Shown here: piece by piece, positions 24,805 through 32,405 of the stretch
Layout: every line of letters starts with the position of its first letter
How positions within the stretch are numbered: the first letter of the stretch is position 1
DNA from: Inquilinus limosus
GTDB lineage: Bacteria > Pseudomonadota > Alphaproteobacteria > DSM-16000 > Inquilinaceae
NCBI RefSeq assembly: GCF_002195995.1
Contig: NZ_NHON01000014.1
Location: forward strand, 1 to 64,000
Length of the DNA stretch: 64,000 nt
Direction of reading: 5' to 3'
The notes under the pieces: generated by a model
What the model saw: the letters and a program-made list of their open reading frames with translations, nothing else
What the model was told of the DNA's origin: nothing
The model's database searches: none
Position numbers and translations under genes: made by a program

Positions 24805-25593
24805 ATGCTGATCGCCCAGATCACCGACACCCACGTCACCACGCCGGAGGTGGCGGTGGAGACGGGAATCGACGCACTCGGCGCGCTGCGGCGCTGCGTC
24901 GAGCACCTCGGCGCGCTGTCGCCGCGGCCGGACCTGCTGCTGGTCACCGGCGACCTGGTCGACCGGGGCGATGTCGAATCGTACCGGCTGTTCCGCAAGG
25001 CGCTGGCGCCGCTGGGCCTGCCGATGCTGGCGATCCCCGGCAACCATGATTCGCGCGAGGCGATGCGCGAGGCCTTCGCCGGCCATGCCGGGGTCGGCAC
25101 CGACGGACCGTTCCTGAACATCGCCGGCGAGACCGGGGGGCTGCGGCTGATCGGCCTCGACACCACCATCCCGGGCCGGATCGAGGGGCTGTTGTGCGAC
25201 GAGCGGCTGGACTGGCTCGACGCCCGGCTGTCGGAGGCGCCGCAGCAGCCGGCGCTGGTGTTCATGCACCACCCGCCCTTCGAGACCGGCCTGACCCGGA
25301 TGGATGGCTGGCGCTGCGGCAATGGCGACGGGCTGGCCCGGGTGCTGGTCCGGCACCGCCAGGTGGTGCATGTGCTGTGCGGCCATGTCCACCGTGCGGT
25401 CGACACCACCTTCGCCGGCATCCCGGCCTCGATCGGCCCCAGCCCGTCGCATGCGGTCGGGTTCAACCTCGAGCAGGGGGCCGAGCTGACGGTCGGCATC
25501 GAGCCGCCGCTGGTCCGGCTGCTGTACTGGACCGGCAAGCGGCTGGTCTCGCATTTGTCGCCGATCGACGGGGTGCAGCGCCGGGTGTCGTGA
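24805..25593 (+). CDS. Metallophosphoesterase, CpdA-like phosphodiesterase
   Basis: A 262-residue calcineurin-like phosphoesterase with all dinuclear metal motifs: DTH at residues 8-10, GDLVDRGD near 52, GNHD near 85, and GHVH near 194. It resembles the cyclic-nucleotide phosphodiesterase CpdA/Icc subfamily, which hydrolyses 3',5'-cAMP, but many members act on other phosphodiesters. It is followed after 28 bases by a GNAT gene on the same strand, possibly co-transcribed. Confidence 0.88.
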   Translation: MLIAQITDTHVTTPEVAVETGIDALGALRRCVEHLGALSPRPDLLLVTGDLVDRGDVESYRLFRKALAPLGLPMLAIPGNHDSREAMREAFAGHAGVGTDGPFLNIAGETGGLRLIGLDTTIPGRIEGLLCDERLDWLDARLSEAPQQPALVFMHHPPFETGLTRMDGWRCGNGDGLARVLVRHRQVVHVLCGHVHRAVDTTFAGIPASIGPSPSHAVGFNLEQGAELTVGIEPPLVRLLYWTGKRLVSHLSPIDGVQRRVS

Positions 25594-25621
25594 GCGTGCA
25601 GGCTGAGAGGCGGAGGCGGCG

Positions 25622-26050
25622 ATGAGCGATCCCGAGATCGTCATGACCGAGACGGCCGACGACCGGCTGGAGGCCCTGATCAATGACGGGCTGAACGCCT
25701 ATAACGACGCCGTCACCGGCTATAGCGACCGGCGGCCGCTCTCGGTTGTGGTCCGGGATCCGGACAGCGGCGAGATCCTGGGCGGCGCCAAGGGGCGCAC
25801 CTCGCTGGGGGTGCTGTTCGTCGAGCTGTTCTGGCTGCCGGAGCGGCTGCGCGGGGGTGGGCTGGGCAGTCGGATCCTGCGGATGATGGAGGAGGAGGGG
25901 CGCCGCCGCGGCTGCCGCGCCGGCATCCTGTTCACCATCAGCTTCCAGGCGCCGGAGTTCTACCGCCGCCAGGGCTGGCGGGTGTTCGGCGAGGTCGCCT
26001 GCGACCCGCCGGGCACCAGCCGCGTGTTCATGACCAAGGATCTGAGCTGA
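25622..26050 (+). CDS. GNAT-family N-acetyltransferase
   Basis: A 142-residue acetyltransferase. The acetyl-CoA motif is FWLPERLRGGGLGSRILRMM around residues 69-88, followed by GCRAGILFTISFQAPEFYRRQGWRV, typical of the C-terminal beta-bulge of GNATs. Substrate unknown. It probably forms a two-gene unit with the phosphoesterase upstream, whose stop lies 28 bases before. Confidence 0.85.
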   Translation: MSDPEIVMTETADDRLEALINDGLNAYNDAVTGYSDRRPLSVVVRDPDSGEILGGAKGRTSLGVLFVELFWLPERLRGGGLGSRILRMMEEEGRRRGCRAGILFTISFQAPEFYRRQGWRVFGEVACDPPGTSRVFMTKDLS

Positions 26051-26109
26051 CGCGGGATGAGTTCGGGCCCGGATCGGCCATCCCATCGCTTACAATGCCT
26101 TTCCCTCGC

Positions 26110-26197
26110 CGTCATTGCGAGGAGGCGAAGCCGACGAAGCAATCCAGGGGCCGGTGCGCACCGGCCCCTGGATTGCTTCGCTTCGCTCGCAATGACG
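26110..26197. repeat. Palindromic repeat, family A copy 2
   Basis: cgtcattgcgaggaggcgaa to cttcgctcgcaatgacg with ccaggggccggtg/caccggcccctgg in the centre, the most symmetrical copy. The right flank (gggaattctaaaaagg) matches those of copies 1 and 4. Lies between convergent genes. Confidence 0.9.
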
Positions 26198-26234
26198 GTT
26201 TTGGGAATTCTAAAAAGGTTTTGGTGACCAGACC

Positions 26235-27275
26235 TCAGGTCACCTCATTCAGGCCAGCCACCGTCTCCCGCCGCACCAGCGTCACCGGCACCACGTCGAT
26301 CACGGCCGGCCGGGCGGGATCCTCGGCGCGCTCCAGCATCAGCGCCGCGGCGCGGGCGGCCAGGCCGGCGGCATCCTGGCGGATCGTGGTCAGCCGGTAG
26401 GGCGCCAGCCCGGCCGGCGTCACGTCGTCGAAGCCGATGATCGAGACATCGCGCGGCGCCGCCCGGCCCGTCGCCCGGGCGCCGTCCAGGAAGCCGCAGG
26501 CCAGCAGGTCGCTGGCGCAGAACAGCCCGTCCAGCGGCGCGTCCCAGGCCCGGGCGGCGGCCGCGGCGCCGGCCTCATGGCCCGGCCCGGCGGCGAGGAG
26601 CGGGCGGAAGGTGGCGCGGCCGGCGGCCAGGGCCGGCGCCAGCGCGGCGACGAAGGCGGCGCTGCGGGCCAGGCCGCTATAGGTGCCGCCCTCGACCCCG
26701 AGGAAGCCCAGATGTCGGCAGCCGGCCTGCAGCAGCGCCTCCGCCGCCAGCCGGCCTCCGGTCTCGTTGTCCGACAGCACGGCGTCGACCCCGGGGATCG
26801 ACACGGCGCGGTTCAGCGCCACCACCGGGATGCCCAGCCGGGCGCATTGCTCGGCCAGGGCGATCGGCGGCGCGCCGGAGGTGACCAGCACGCCGCTCAC
26901 CCGGTATTGCAGGAAGCGGGCGATGGTGCGGTCCAGCGCCGCCTCGTCGTCGACCTCGGCCACCAGCGACTGCAGGCCGCGGGCGTCGATCTCGCGCAGC
27001 AGCGCCTCGAACAGCGCGGCGCGGTAGGGATCGGTGGCGCCGCGCACGACGATGCCGACCAGGTCGGAGCGCTGGCGGTTCATGCCGCGGCCCAGCATGT
27101 TGACCTGGTAGCCCAGGGCCGAGGCCGCCTCCAGCACCCGCTCGCGGGTCTCGTCGGCCACCCGGGCCTGGCCCGACATGATGCGCGACACCGTGGCGCG
27201 CGACACGCCCGCCCGGTCCGCCACAGCCTGGGCCGTCACCGGCCGTGCCCCGAAATCCTGCCGTCGCCGTCCCAA
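26235..27275 (-). CDS. LacI-family transcriptional regulator
   Basis: A 346-residue repressor-type regulator. The N-terminal helix-turn-helix is VTAQAVADRAGVSRATVSRI (about residues 13-32), with the hinge-helix region YQVNMLGRGMNRQRSDLVGI, then a periplasmic-binding-protein-like sensor domain. The start is TTG at 27275, supported by GGAGG five bases upstream. It is divergent from a sugar-type ABC importer, and palindromes of one sequence type lie before both transcription units (27303-27318 and 27475-27490). It therefore very likely controls the importer and itself. The inducer is presumably the imported compound or a derivative. Confidence 0.93.
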   Translation of the reverse strand: MGRRRQDFGARPVTAQAVADRAGVSRATVSRIMSGQARVADETRERVLEAASALGYQVNMLGRGMNRQRSDLVGIVVRGATDPYRAALFEALLREIDARGLQSLVAEVDDEAALDRTIARFLQYRVSGVLVTSGAPPIALAEQCARLGIPVVALNRAVSIPGVDAVLSDNETGGRLAAEALLQAGCRHLGFLGVEGGTYSGLARSAAFVAALAPALAAGRATFRPLLAAGPGHEAGAAAAARAWDAPLDGLFCASDLLACGFLDGARATGRAAPRDVSIIGFDDVTPAGLAPYRLTTIRQDAAGLAARAAALMLERAEDPARPAVIDVVPVTLVRRETVAGLNEVT

Positions 27276-27302
27276 CCAGGCCTCCGAGCCGAAGACTCAA
27301 CA

Positions 27303-27318
27303 GCGCACACGTGTTCAC
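27303..27318. promoter_or_regulatory. Second LacI-type operator, before the regulator gene
   Basis: gcgcacacgtgttcac matches the perfect palindrome at 27475 in 14 of 16 bases, with one intact half (cgtgttcac). It sits 28 bases upstream of the TTG start of the LacI gene on the minus strand, consistent with autoregulation. Confidence 0.65.
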
Positions 27319-27394
27319 GAACGCGGAGCATCGTAAAGCGGAAATCGTTTGCCCCGAAGCGATGTCACCGGACCGTCACGAAACATTCATTTCC

Positions 27395-27424
27395 TTGAAA
27401 GCGTGCGGTGTCCGGGACCATGAT
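27395..27424 (+). promoter_or_regulatory. Candidate promoter of the ABC importer operon
   Basis: TTGAAA (27395-27400), 18-base spacer, CATGAT (27419-27424). A second weaker pair, TTGATG (27465-27470) and CACATT (27488-27493), would place the 16-bp operator between its hexamers. Only one may be used. Confidence 0.35.
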
Positions 27425-27474
27425 AGAACCGCCGCCGGAGAGCGGTGCGGCCGAACGATCGGATTTGATGGATC

Positions 27475-27490
27475 GTGAACACGTGTTCAC
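27475..27490. promoter_or_regulatory. Perfect 16-bp LacI-type operator
   Basis: gtgaacacgtgttcac is its own reverse complement and has the central CG step usual for LacI-family operators. It lies 56 bases upstream of the binding-protein start and recurs imperfectly before the divergent regulator gene. Confidence 0.8.
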
Positions 27491-27545
27491 ATTTTCGTTG
27501 TCCGGAGCGCCGCCGACGATCCTGCGGACTGGGAGGGATTGGGAG

Positions 27546-28769
27546 ATGATGACGAAGTTGATCGGCCGGGTGGCGGGCCTGGCGGCGCTGCTGCTGGCCG
27601 GGACCGCGCAGGCGGATGAGCTGGTGATTGCAGGCCGCGACGGCGTTTATGGCGACGCCCTGGCCTATGCGATCGATGCCTACAAGAAGGTGTCGCCGGA
27701 CACCGAGGTCGAGCTGCTGAAGCTGCCCTATGCCAGCCTGTACGAGAAGCTGGTGGTGTCGCTGCGCGGCGGCGCCGACGCCTATGACGTGATCGTCGCC
27801 GACGACACCTGGATGCCGGAATTCACCGCCAATGGCTGGCTGAAGCCGGTGACCGCCGACCTGTCGGGCGTGATCCCCAGCCTGACCGCCCTGTCCAAGG
27901 GCACGGACGGCAAGGTCGTGGCGCTGCCCTTCGCCGGCAATGTCGAGATGTTCGCCTGGCGCACCGACCTGTTCCAGGCCGCCGGCCTGGCCGCGCCGAA
28001 GAGCTGGAGCGACGTGGTCAAGGCGGCGGAGACGCTGAAGGCCAAGGACCCGAATGTGGCCGGCGTGGTGTTCCGCGGCACCAAGGGCAACCCGATCGTG
28101 ACCGGCTTCCTGCCGATCTTCTGGGCCCATGGCGGCGAGGTCATCGACGGCTCGGGCAAGGCGGCGCTGGCGTCGCCGGCCGGCGTCAAGGCGCTGCAGC
28201 AGTTCCTGGCGCTGAAGGCCTATGCCCCGACCGGGGTCGAGACCTACAACGCCACCGAGGTGCGCGACGCGCTGCAGCAGGGCCGCGCCGCGATGGCGAT
28301 CGAGGTCTGGCCGGCCTGGGTGCCGTCGCTGGACGAGGCCGACAAGTCGAAGGTGGTCGGCAAGGTCGCGATCGGCCCGGCCCCGGGCGAGACCAAGGGC
28401 CCGGCGCCGATGCTGGGCATCTGGCAGGTGGCGGTGCCGTCCGGCGCGCCGAACGCCGAGGGCGCGCAGAAGTTCCTGGCCTTCCTGAACGGCGCGGAGA
28501 TGCAGAAGGAGCTGGCGCTGCGCTTCGGCCTGCCGCCGACGCTGACCGCGCTCTATGCCGACAAGGACCTGGTCGCCAAGTACCGCTGGTACCCGGACCA
28601 GCTGAAGGCGCTCGAGGCCGGCGTGTCGCGGCCGCGGATCAAGCAGTGGCCGCAGGTCGAATCGATCCTCGGCGACTACCTGCAGCTGGCCCTGGTCGGC
28701 CAGGTGGCGCCGGAAGAGGCCCTGAAGAAGGCCTCGGCCGACATCGACACGGCGCTGGCGAAGAAGTAA
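27546..28769 (+). CDS. ABC importer substrate-binding protein, carbohydrate type
   Basis: A 407-residue periplasmic binding protein of the family that includes maltose-type receptors. Residues 1-23 form a Sec signal peptide ending AQA. The mature part contains SLRGGADAYDVIVADDTWMP and GKVVALPFAGNVEMFAWRTD, typical of this cluster. GGGAGGG at 27531-27537 is well placed for the ATG at 27546. The ligand is probably a sugar or polyol, inferred from the MalF/MalG-like permeases and LacI regulator. Repeat E1 lies between it and the permease gene. Confidence 0.92.
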   Translation: MMTKLIGRVAGLAALLLAGTAQADELVIAGRDGVYGDALAYAIDAYKKVSPDTEVELLKLPYASLYEKLVVSLRGGADAYDVIVADDTWMPEFTANGWLKPVTADLSGVIPSLTALSKGTDGKVVALPFAGNVEMFAWRTDLFQAAGLAAPKSWSDVVKAAETLKAKDPNVAGVVFRGTKGNPIVTGFLPIFWAHGGEVIDGSGKAALASPAGVKALQQFLALKAYAPTGVETYNATEVRDALQQGRAAMAIEVWPAWVPSLDEADKSKVVGKVAIGPAPGETKGPAPMLGIWQVAVPSGAPNAEGAQKFLAFLNGAEMQKELALRFGLPPTLTALYADKDLVAKYRWYPDQLKALEAGVSRPRIKQWPQVESILGDYLQLALVGQVAPEEALKKASADIDTALAKK

Positions 28770-28780
28770 CCGGCGGCCTT

Positions 28781-28897
28781 CCCCCTCACCCTCCCGGCCC
28801 AAGCGAGCCGGGCCCCTCCCTCTCCCCGAGGAGAGGGGTGTTTCGCCTCTCCCTTGGGGAGAGGTCGGACATCCCCCAGGATGTCCGGGTGAGGGGG
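28781..28897. repeat. Composite palindromic repeat, family E
   Basis: An outer dyad cccctcaccc/gggtgagggg encloses three smaller hairpins: cccggccc..gagccggg, a ctctccccgagg/ccttggggagag stem, and cggacatcc/ggatgtccg. This architecture is a common intergenic repeat in alphaproteobacteria. Located between the binding protein and permease genes, it may reduce expression of the permeases relative to the receptor. Confidence 0.8.
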
Positions 28898-28943
28898 CGG
28901 CACCGGCCCTTCCGTTTCGACCGATTCCTGTTCCCGGACCTTC

Positions 28944-29813
28944 ATGCTCTTCACCGACCGCCGGCAGCTCGTGCTGCTCCTGCTTCCCGCCGCGCTGCTG
29001 CTGGTCGTGTTCGCGCTCGCGCCCGTGGTCCAGGTCGCGCTCTACTCCTTCCAGGACATCGACTACGCCGCCGACACCGCGCGCTGGGTCGGCCTCGAGA
29101 ACTACGTGACGCTGTTCGGCGACTGGTTCTTCCGGGTCGATATCGGCAACACGGTGAAGTTCGCGGTCGTGGCCTCGCTGGTCCAGGTCGCGCTCGGCAC
29201 CGGGCTGGCCCTGCTGCTGAACCGCGAGTTCCGCGGCCGCGGCGCGGTGCTGTCGGTTGTGGTCTATCCGATGATGCTGTCGACCCTGGTCTGCTCGGCG
29301 ATCTGGCGGTCCTGGTTCCATTACGATGTCGGGATCCTGAACGGCGCGCTCACCTGGCTGCACCTGCCGCGGGTCGCGTGGTTGTCGGATCCAGGCCTGG
29401 CGCTGTGGTCGGTGATGCTGGTCGACACCTGGCAATGGACGCCGATGACGACGCTGATCGTCCTGGCCGGGCTGCAGTCGATCCCGCCCGAGGTGGTGGA
29501 GGCGGCGCGGACCGACGGCGCCCGCCCCTGGGTGCTGCTGACCCGGATCGTGCTGCCGCTGGTGCGCGGCCAGATTTTCCTGGCGCTGCTGCTGCGCCTG
29601 ATCGACACCTTCAAGCTGTTCGACAAGGTGTACGCCCTGACCGGCGGCGGCCCCGGCAACGCCACCGAGACGATGTCGATGTATGTCTACCAGAAGGGCT
29701 TCAAGTTCTTCGATGTCGGCCTCGCCGCCGCCGCCTCGGTGGTGATGATGGCGATCGCCTGCGGCCTCTGCGCCGTCTACGCCGCCCAGGCCATGCGGGG
29801 CTCGTCCAAGTGA
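28944..29813 (+). CDS. ABC sugar-type permease 1 (MalF/UgpA-like)
   Basis: A 289-residue inner-membrane permease with six hydrophobic segments. The cytoplasmic EAA loop that docks the ATPase is EAARTDGARPWVLLTRIVLP around residues 189-208. The C-terminal TGGGPGNATETMSMYVYQKG is typical of MalF/UgpA-type subunits. Its stop overlaps the GTG of permease 2. Confidence 0.93.
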   Translation: MLFTDRRQLVLLLLPAALLLVVFALAPVVQVALYSFQDIDYAADTARWVGLENYVTLFGDWFFRVDIGNTVKFAVVASLVQVALGTGLALLLNREFRGRGAVLSVVVYPMMLSTLVCSAIWRSWFHYDVGILNGALTWLHLPRVAWLSDPGLALWSVMLVDTWQWTPMTTLIVLAGLQSIPPEVVEAARTDGARPWVLLTRIVLPLVRGQIFLALLLRLIDTFKLFDKVYALTGGGPGNATETMSMYVYQKGFKFFDVGLAAAASVVMMAIACGLCAVYAAQAMRGSSK

Positions 29814-30622
29814 CCCGCCTCCGCCAGGTTCCCGCCTATGCCGGTATCGCGTTCTTCGTCCTGGTCTTCGCCCTGCCGGTGGTGTGGATGATCGGTGCGG
29901 CCTTCGAGACCCCGGCCCTCGCGGGGCGCGGCTTCCTGCCGACCGCGCCGACCCTCGACAACATCCGGGCGGTGCTGGCCGACGGCTTCCTGGTGCGGCT
30001 GAAGAACACCGCCATCGTCGCCTTCGGCGCCACGCTGCTGTCGCTGTTCGCCGGCTTCCTGGCCGCCTATGCCCTGTCCCGGTTCCGCTTCCCCAGGCGG
30101 CTCGACGTGCTGTTCCTGCTGCTGGTGCTGGTGGTCAAGCTGATGCCGCCGATCGTGGTGGCGCTGCCGCTGCACGCGCTGCTGCTGGATCTCGGCCTGC
30201 TCGGCACCCTGTCCGGGCTGGTGCTGGTCTACCAGCTCTACACCCTGCCCTTCTGCCTGTGGATGCTGCTGGGCTTCGTGCGCGAGGTGCCGGTGGAGAT
30301 CGAGGCCGCGGCTGCGATCGACGGCGCCGGCCTCTTGCGCCGGCTGTGGCACATCGTGCTGCCGCTGGCCCTGCCCGGGCTGGTGGCGACGCTGATCTTC
30401 GCCCTGATCCTGTGCTGGAACGAGTTCCTGTTCGCGCTGCTCTACCTCCAGCGCCCCAGCCGCTTCACCCTGCCGCTCTACGTCGCCACCTTCATCACCG
30501 AGGATGAGACGCTGTGGGGCCGGCTGATGGCGATCGGCCTCCTGTCCTCGCTGCCGGTGCTGCTGGTCGCCGGCTACATCCAGAAGCACCTGCTGCGCGG
30601 CTTCGCCCATCAGGCCAAATAG
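29810..30622 (+). CDS. ABC sugar-type permease 2 (MalG/UgpE-like)
   Basis: A 270-residue permease, partner of the previous one. The EAA loop is EAAAAIDGAGLLRRLWHIVL, followed by PLALPGLVATLIFALILCWN, standard for MalG/UgpE proteins. The GTG start at 29810 shares four bases with the upstream stop. No ATP-binding subunit follows: the next gene is FolD-like. The importer must borrow an ATPase (MsiK/UgpC type) encoded elsewhere. Confidence 0.93.
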   Translation: MTRLRQVPAYAGIAFFVLVFALPVVWMIGAAFETPALAGRGFLPTAPTLDNIRAVLADGFLVRLKNTAIVAFGATLLSLFAGFLAAYALSRFRFPRRLDVLFLLLVLVVKLMPPIVVALPLHALLLDLGLLGTLSGLVLVYQLYTLPFCLWMLLGFVREVPVEIEAAAAIDGAGLLRRLWHIVLPLALPGLVATLIFALILCWNEFLFALLYLQRPSRFTLPLYVATFITEDETLWGRLMAIGLLSSLPVLLVAGYIQKHLLRGFAHQAK

Positions 30623-30712
30623 CGGCACAGGGGTGCCATCCGTCCGCGCGGGTTGACGCTGCCGCCCGTCGAGGCGAAAAGCCGCGCATCCTGGATGCGG
30701 CGGAGCAGGGCG

Positions 30713-31609
30713 ATGGGCGAGCGGGACCTGACCGGGCGGGCGGTGGCGGATGCCATCCTGGCCGATGTGGCGGCGGAGGTGCAGGCGCTGGGCGAGGCGC
30801 ATTGGCCGCCGAAGCTGGTGTCGATCACGGTCGGCGACGAGAGCGCGGTCGACGTCTATGTCCGCAACCAGCGGCGCACGGCCGAGGGCGTCGGCATCGC
30901 CTTCGAGACCCGGCGCCTGCCGGAGCGGATCACGCAGGAGGAGCTGCGCGCCGCCATCGCCGCGCTGAACGCCGACCCGCAGGTCAGCGGCATCATCCTG
31001 CAACGCCCGGTGCCGAAGCACATCTCGATCAAGGCGATGCAGACGGCGATCCATCCGCTCAAGGATGTCGAGGGCATGAACCCGGCCTCGATCGGCAACA
31101 TCGTCTACAACGAGCTGGAGCTGGCGCCCTGCACCGCCCTGGCGGCGGTGGAGATGCTGAAGCGCACCGGCCTGACCCTGGCGGGGCTGGAGGTGGTGGT
31201 GATCGGCCATTCCGAGATCGTCGGCAAGCCGATCGCCTTCCTGCTGATGTCGGAAGGCGCGACGGTCACGGTCTGCCACCACATGACCCGCTCGGTCTCC
31301 ATGCATTCGCGCCGGGCCGATGCGGTGTTCGTCGCCGTCGGCAAGCCGAAGCTGGTCACCGGCGACATGATCAAGCCGGGCGCCGCGGTGATCGACATCG
31401 GCATCAACGAGGTGCTGGACGATGACGGCAAAAGCCGCGTTGTCGGCGATGTCGACTATGACAGCGTCGCCCCGGTGGCGGGCTGGATCACCCCGGTGCC
31501 GGGCGGCGTCGGGCCGGTGACGGTGGCCGTGCTGATGCGCAACACGGTGGTCGCCACCCGCCGCCAGAAGGCCCATTACGAGGCCCGGTTGGGGGCGTCG
31601 ATCGCCTGA
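30713..31609 (+). CDS. FolD-like methylene-THF dehydrogenase/cyclohydrolase with altered active site
   Basis: A 298-residue FolD-family protein. The NADP-binding segment GHSEIVGKPIAFLLMSEGAT and the C-terminal PVPGGVGPVTVAVLMRNTVV are clear. However, the catalytic Lys expected in YxxxKxK is Gln53 (Y49-VRNQRR), and the Asp of the DVDG motif is Glu120 (DVEG), while the Gln of QLPLP is kept (Q97 in LQRPVP). By analogy with human MTHFD1 (Lys56, Asp125, Gln100), cyclohydrolase activity is likely impaired. Start at 30713 has GGAG seven bases upstream. It follows the importer by 90 bases and may belong to the same regulon; I give no gene symbol. Confidence 0.75.
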   Translation: MGERDLTGRAVADAILADVAAEVQALGEAHWPPKLVSITVGDESAVDVYVRNQRRTAEGVGIAFETRRLPERITQEELRAAIAALNADPQVSGIILQRPVPKHISIKAMQTAIHPLKDVEGMNPASIGNIVYNELELAPCTALAAVEMLKRTGLTLAGLEVVVIGHSEIVGKPIAFLLMSEGATVTVCHHMTRSVSMHSRRADAVFVAVGKPKLVTGDMIKPGAAVIDIGINEVLDDDGKSRVVGDVDYDSVAPVAGWITPVPGGVGPVTVAVLMRNTVVATRRQKAHYEARLGASIA

Positions 31610-31626
31610 GCCGACGCCTGGCCGCA

Positions 31627-31664
31627 TTGAATTCCGACCACCGTTTTGTATATACTGTATATAC
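31627..31664 (+). promoter_or_regulatory. Promoter and operator of vapBC 1
   Basis: TTGAAT (31627-31632), 18-base spacer, TATACT (31651-31656). Two copies of the self-complementary octamer gtatatac (31648-31655 and 31657-31664), one base apart, overlap the -10 hexamer. This fits autorepression by the VapBC complex. Confidence 0.6.
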
Positions 31665-31680
31665 GTAATGGAGGCGATCG

Positions 31681-31932
31681 ATGCTGACCCGGCTGTTCAG
31701 AAGCGGCAACTCCCTGGCCGTGCGCATTCCCAAGGAGCTGGCCTTCGCCGACGCGGCGCAGGATGTGGAGATCGAGCGCCGGGGTGACACTCTGCTCATC
31801 CGGCCGGTGACGTCCCGCTCACTGGCCGGCGTGGCGCAGGTCTTTGCGTCTTTTCCGCCGGGCTTCATGGCCGAGGGTCGGGAGCATCACGAGCAGAAGG
31901 AGCGGGATTGGGGCCGGGGCGACGGCGCCTGA
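31681..31932 (+). CDS. vapB: VapB-type antitoxin, AbrB/SpoVT fold
   Basis: An 83-residue antitoxin. The N-terminal swapped-hairpin DNA-binding domain reads LFRSGNSLAVRIPKELAFAD, and the acidic/basic C-terminal tail (about 60-83) would wrap the toxin. A ggagg site lies six bases before the ATG. The toxin gene starts three bases after its stop, the usual antitoxin-first order. It should neutralise VapC and repress the operon through the gtatatac sites. Confidence 0.9.
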   Translation: MLTRLFRSGNSLAVRIPKELAFADAAQDVEIERRGDTLLIRPVTSRSLAGVAQVFASFPPGFMAEGREHHEQKERDWGRGDGA

Positions 31933-31935
31933 GCC

Positions 31936-32337
31936 ATGCGCTACATGCTCGATACCAATATCTGCATCCATCTGATCCAGCGTCAGCCGCCGCAGGTGCT
32001 CAGTCGCTTCGCGGCGCTGTCTCAGGGCGATGTGGTGATGTCGGTGGTGACGCTGGCCGAGCTGCGCCACGGGGTCGAGCGTGACCCGTCGGCGAAGCCC
32101 CAGGCCGAACAGGCCCTGGACCGGCTGCTCGACTTCATCCCGGCCCAGCCCTTCGACACGGAGGCGGCAGTCCGCCACGGCGTGCTGGCCGCCGCCATCC
32201 GCGACCGCCGGCGCGATGTGCTGGACCGCATGATCGCGTCCCATGCCCTCAGCCTGGGGCTGCCCCTGGTCACGAACAACGAAGCCGACTTCAATTTCTA
32301 TCCCGGCCTGACGGTGGAGAATTGGGCGAAGCCCTGA
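31936..32337 (+). CDS. vapC: VapC-type PIN-domain ribonuclease toxin
   Basis: A 133-residue PIN-domain protein. Acidic metal-binding residues are visible in MLDTNICIHLI (Asp5 region), LAELRHGVE (Glu), and DRMIASHALSLGLPLVTNNEADF (Asp residues). Members cleave tRNA or rRNA when free of antitoxin. The ATG is three bases after the vapB stop, so translation is coupled. The target RNA cannot be deduced. Confidence 0.92.
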   Translation: MRYMLDTNICIHLIQRQPPQVLSRFAALSQGDVVMSVVTLAELRHGVERDPSAKPQAEQALDRLLDFIPAQPFDTEAAVRHGVLAAAIRDRRRDVLDRMIASHALSLGLPLVTNNEADFNFYPGLTVENWAKP

Positions 32338-32405
32338 CGCCGCCGCAACCCTGCGGCGCATGAAGGCGGGATGCCAGCGGCCGGGCGCGGGTCTAAACCC
32401 GACAT

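Noticed and set aside
23515-25683. Long minus-strand open frame across the HtrA-like and phosphoesterase genes
   Set aside because: No domain, ribosome binding site or composition consistent with a protein; both plus-strand genes are strongly supported.
27387-29435. Minus-strand open frame across the ABC binding protein
   Set aside because: Covers a clear signal-peptide-bearing receptor and a permease; the residue composition is shadow-like.
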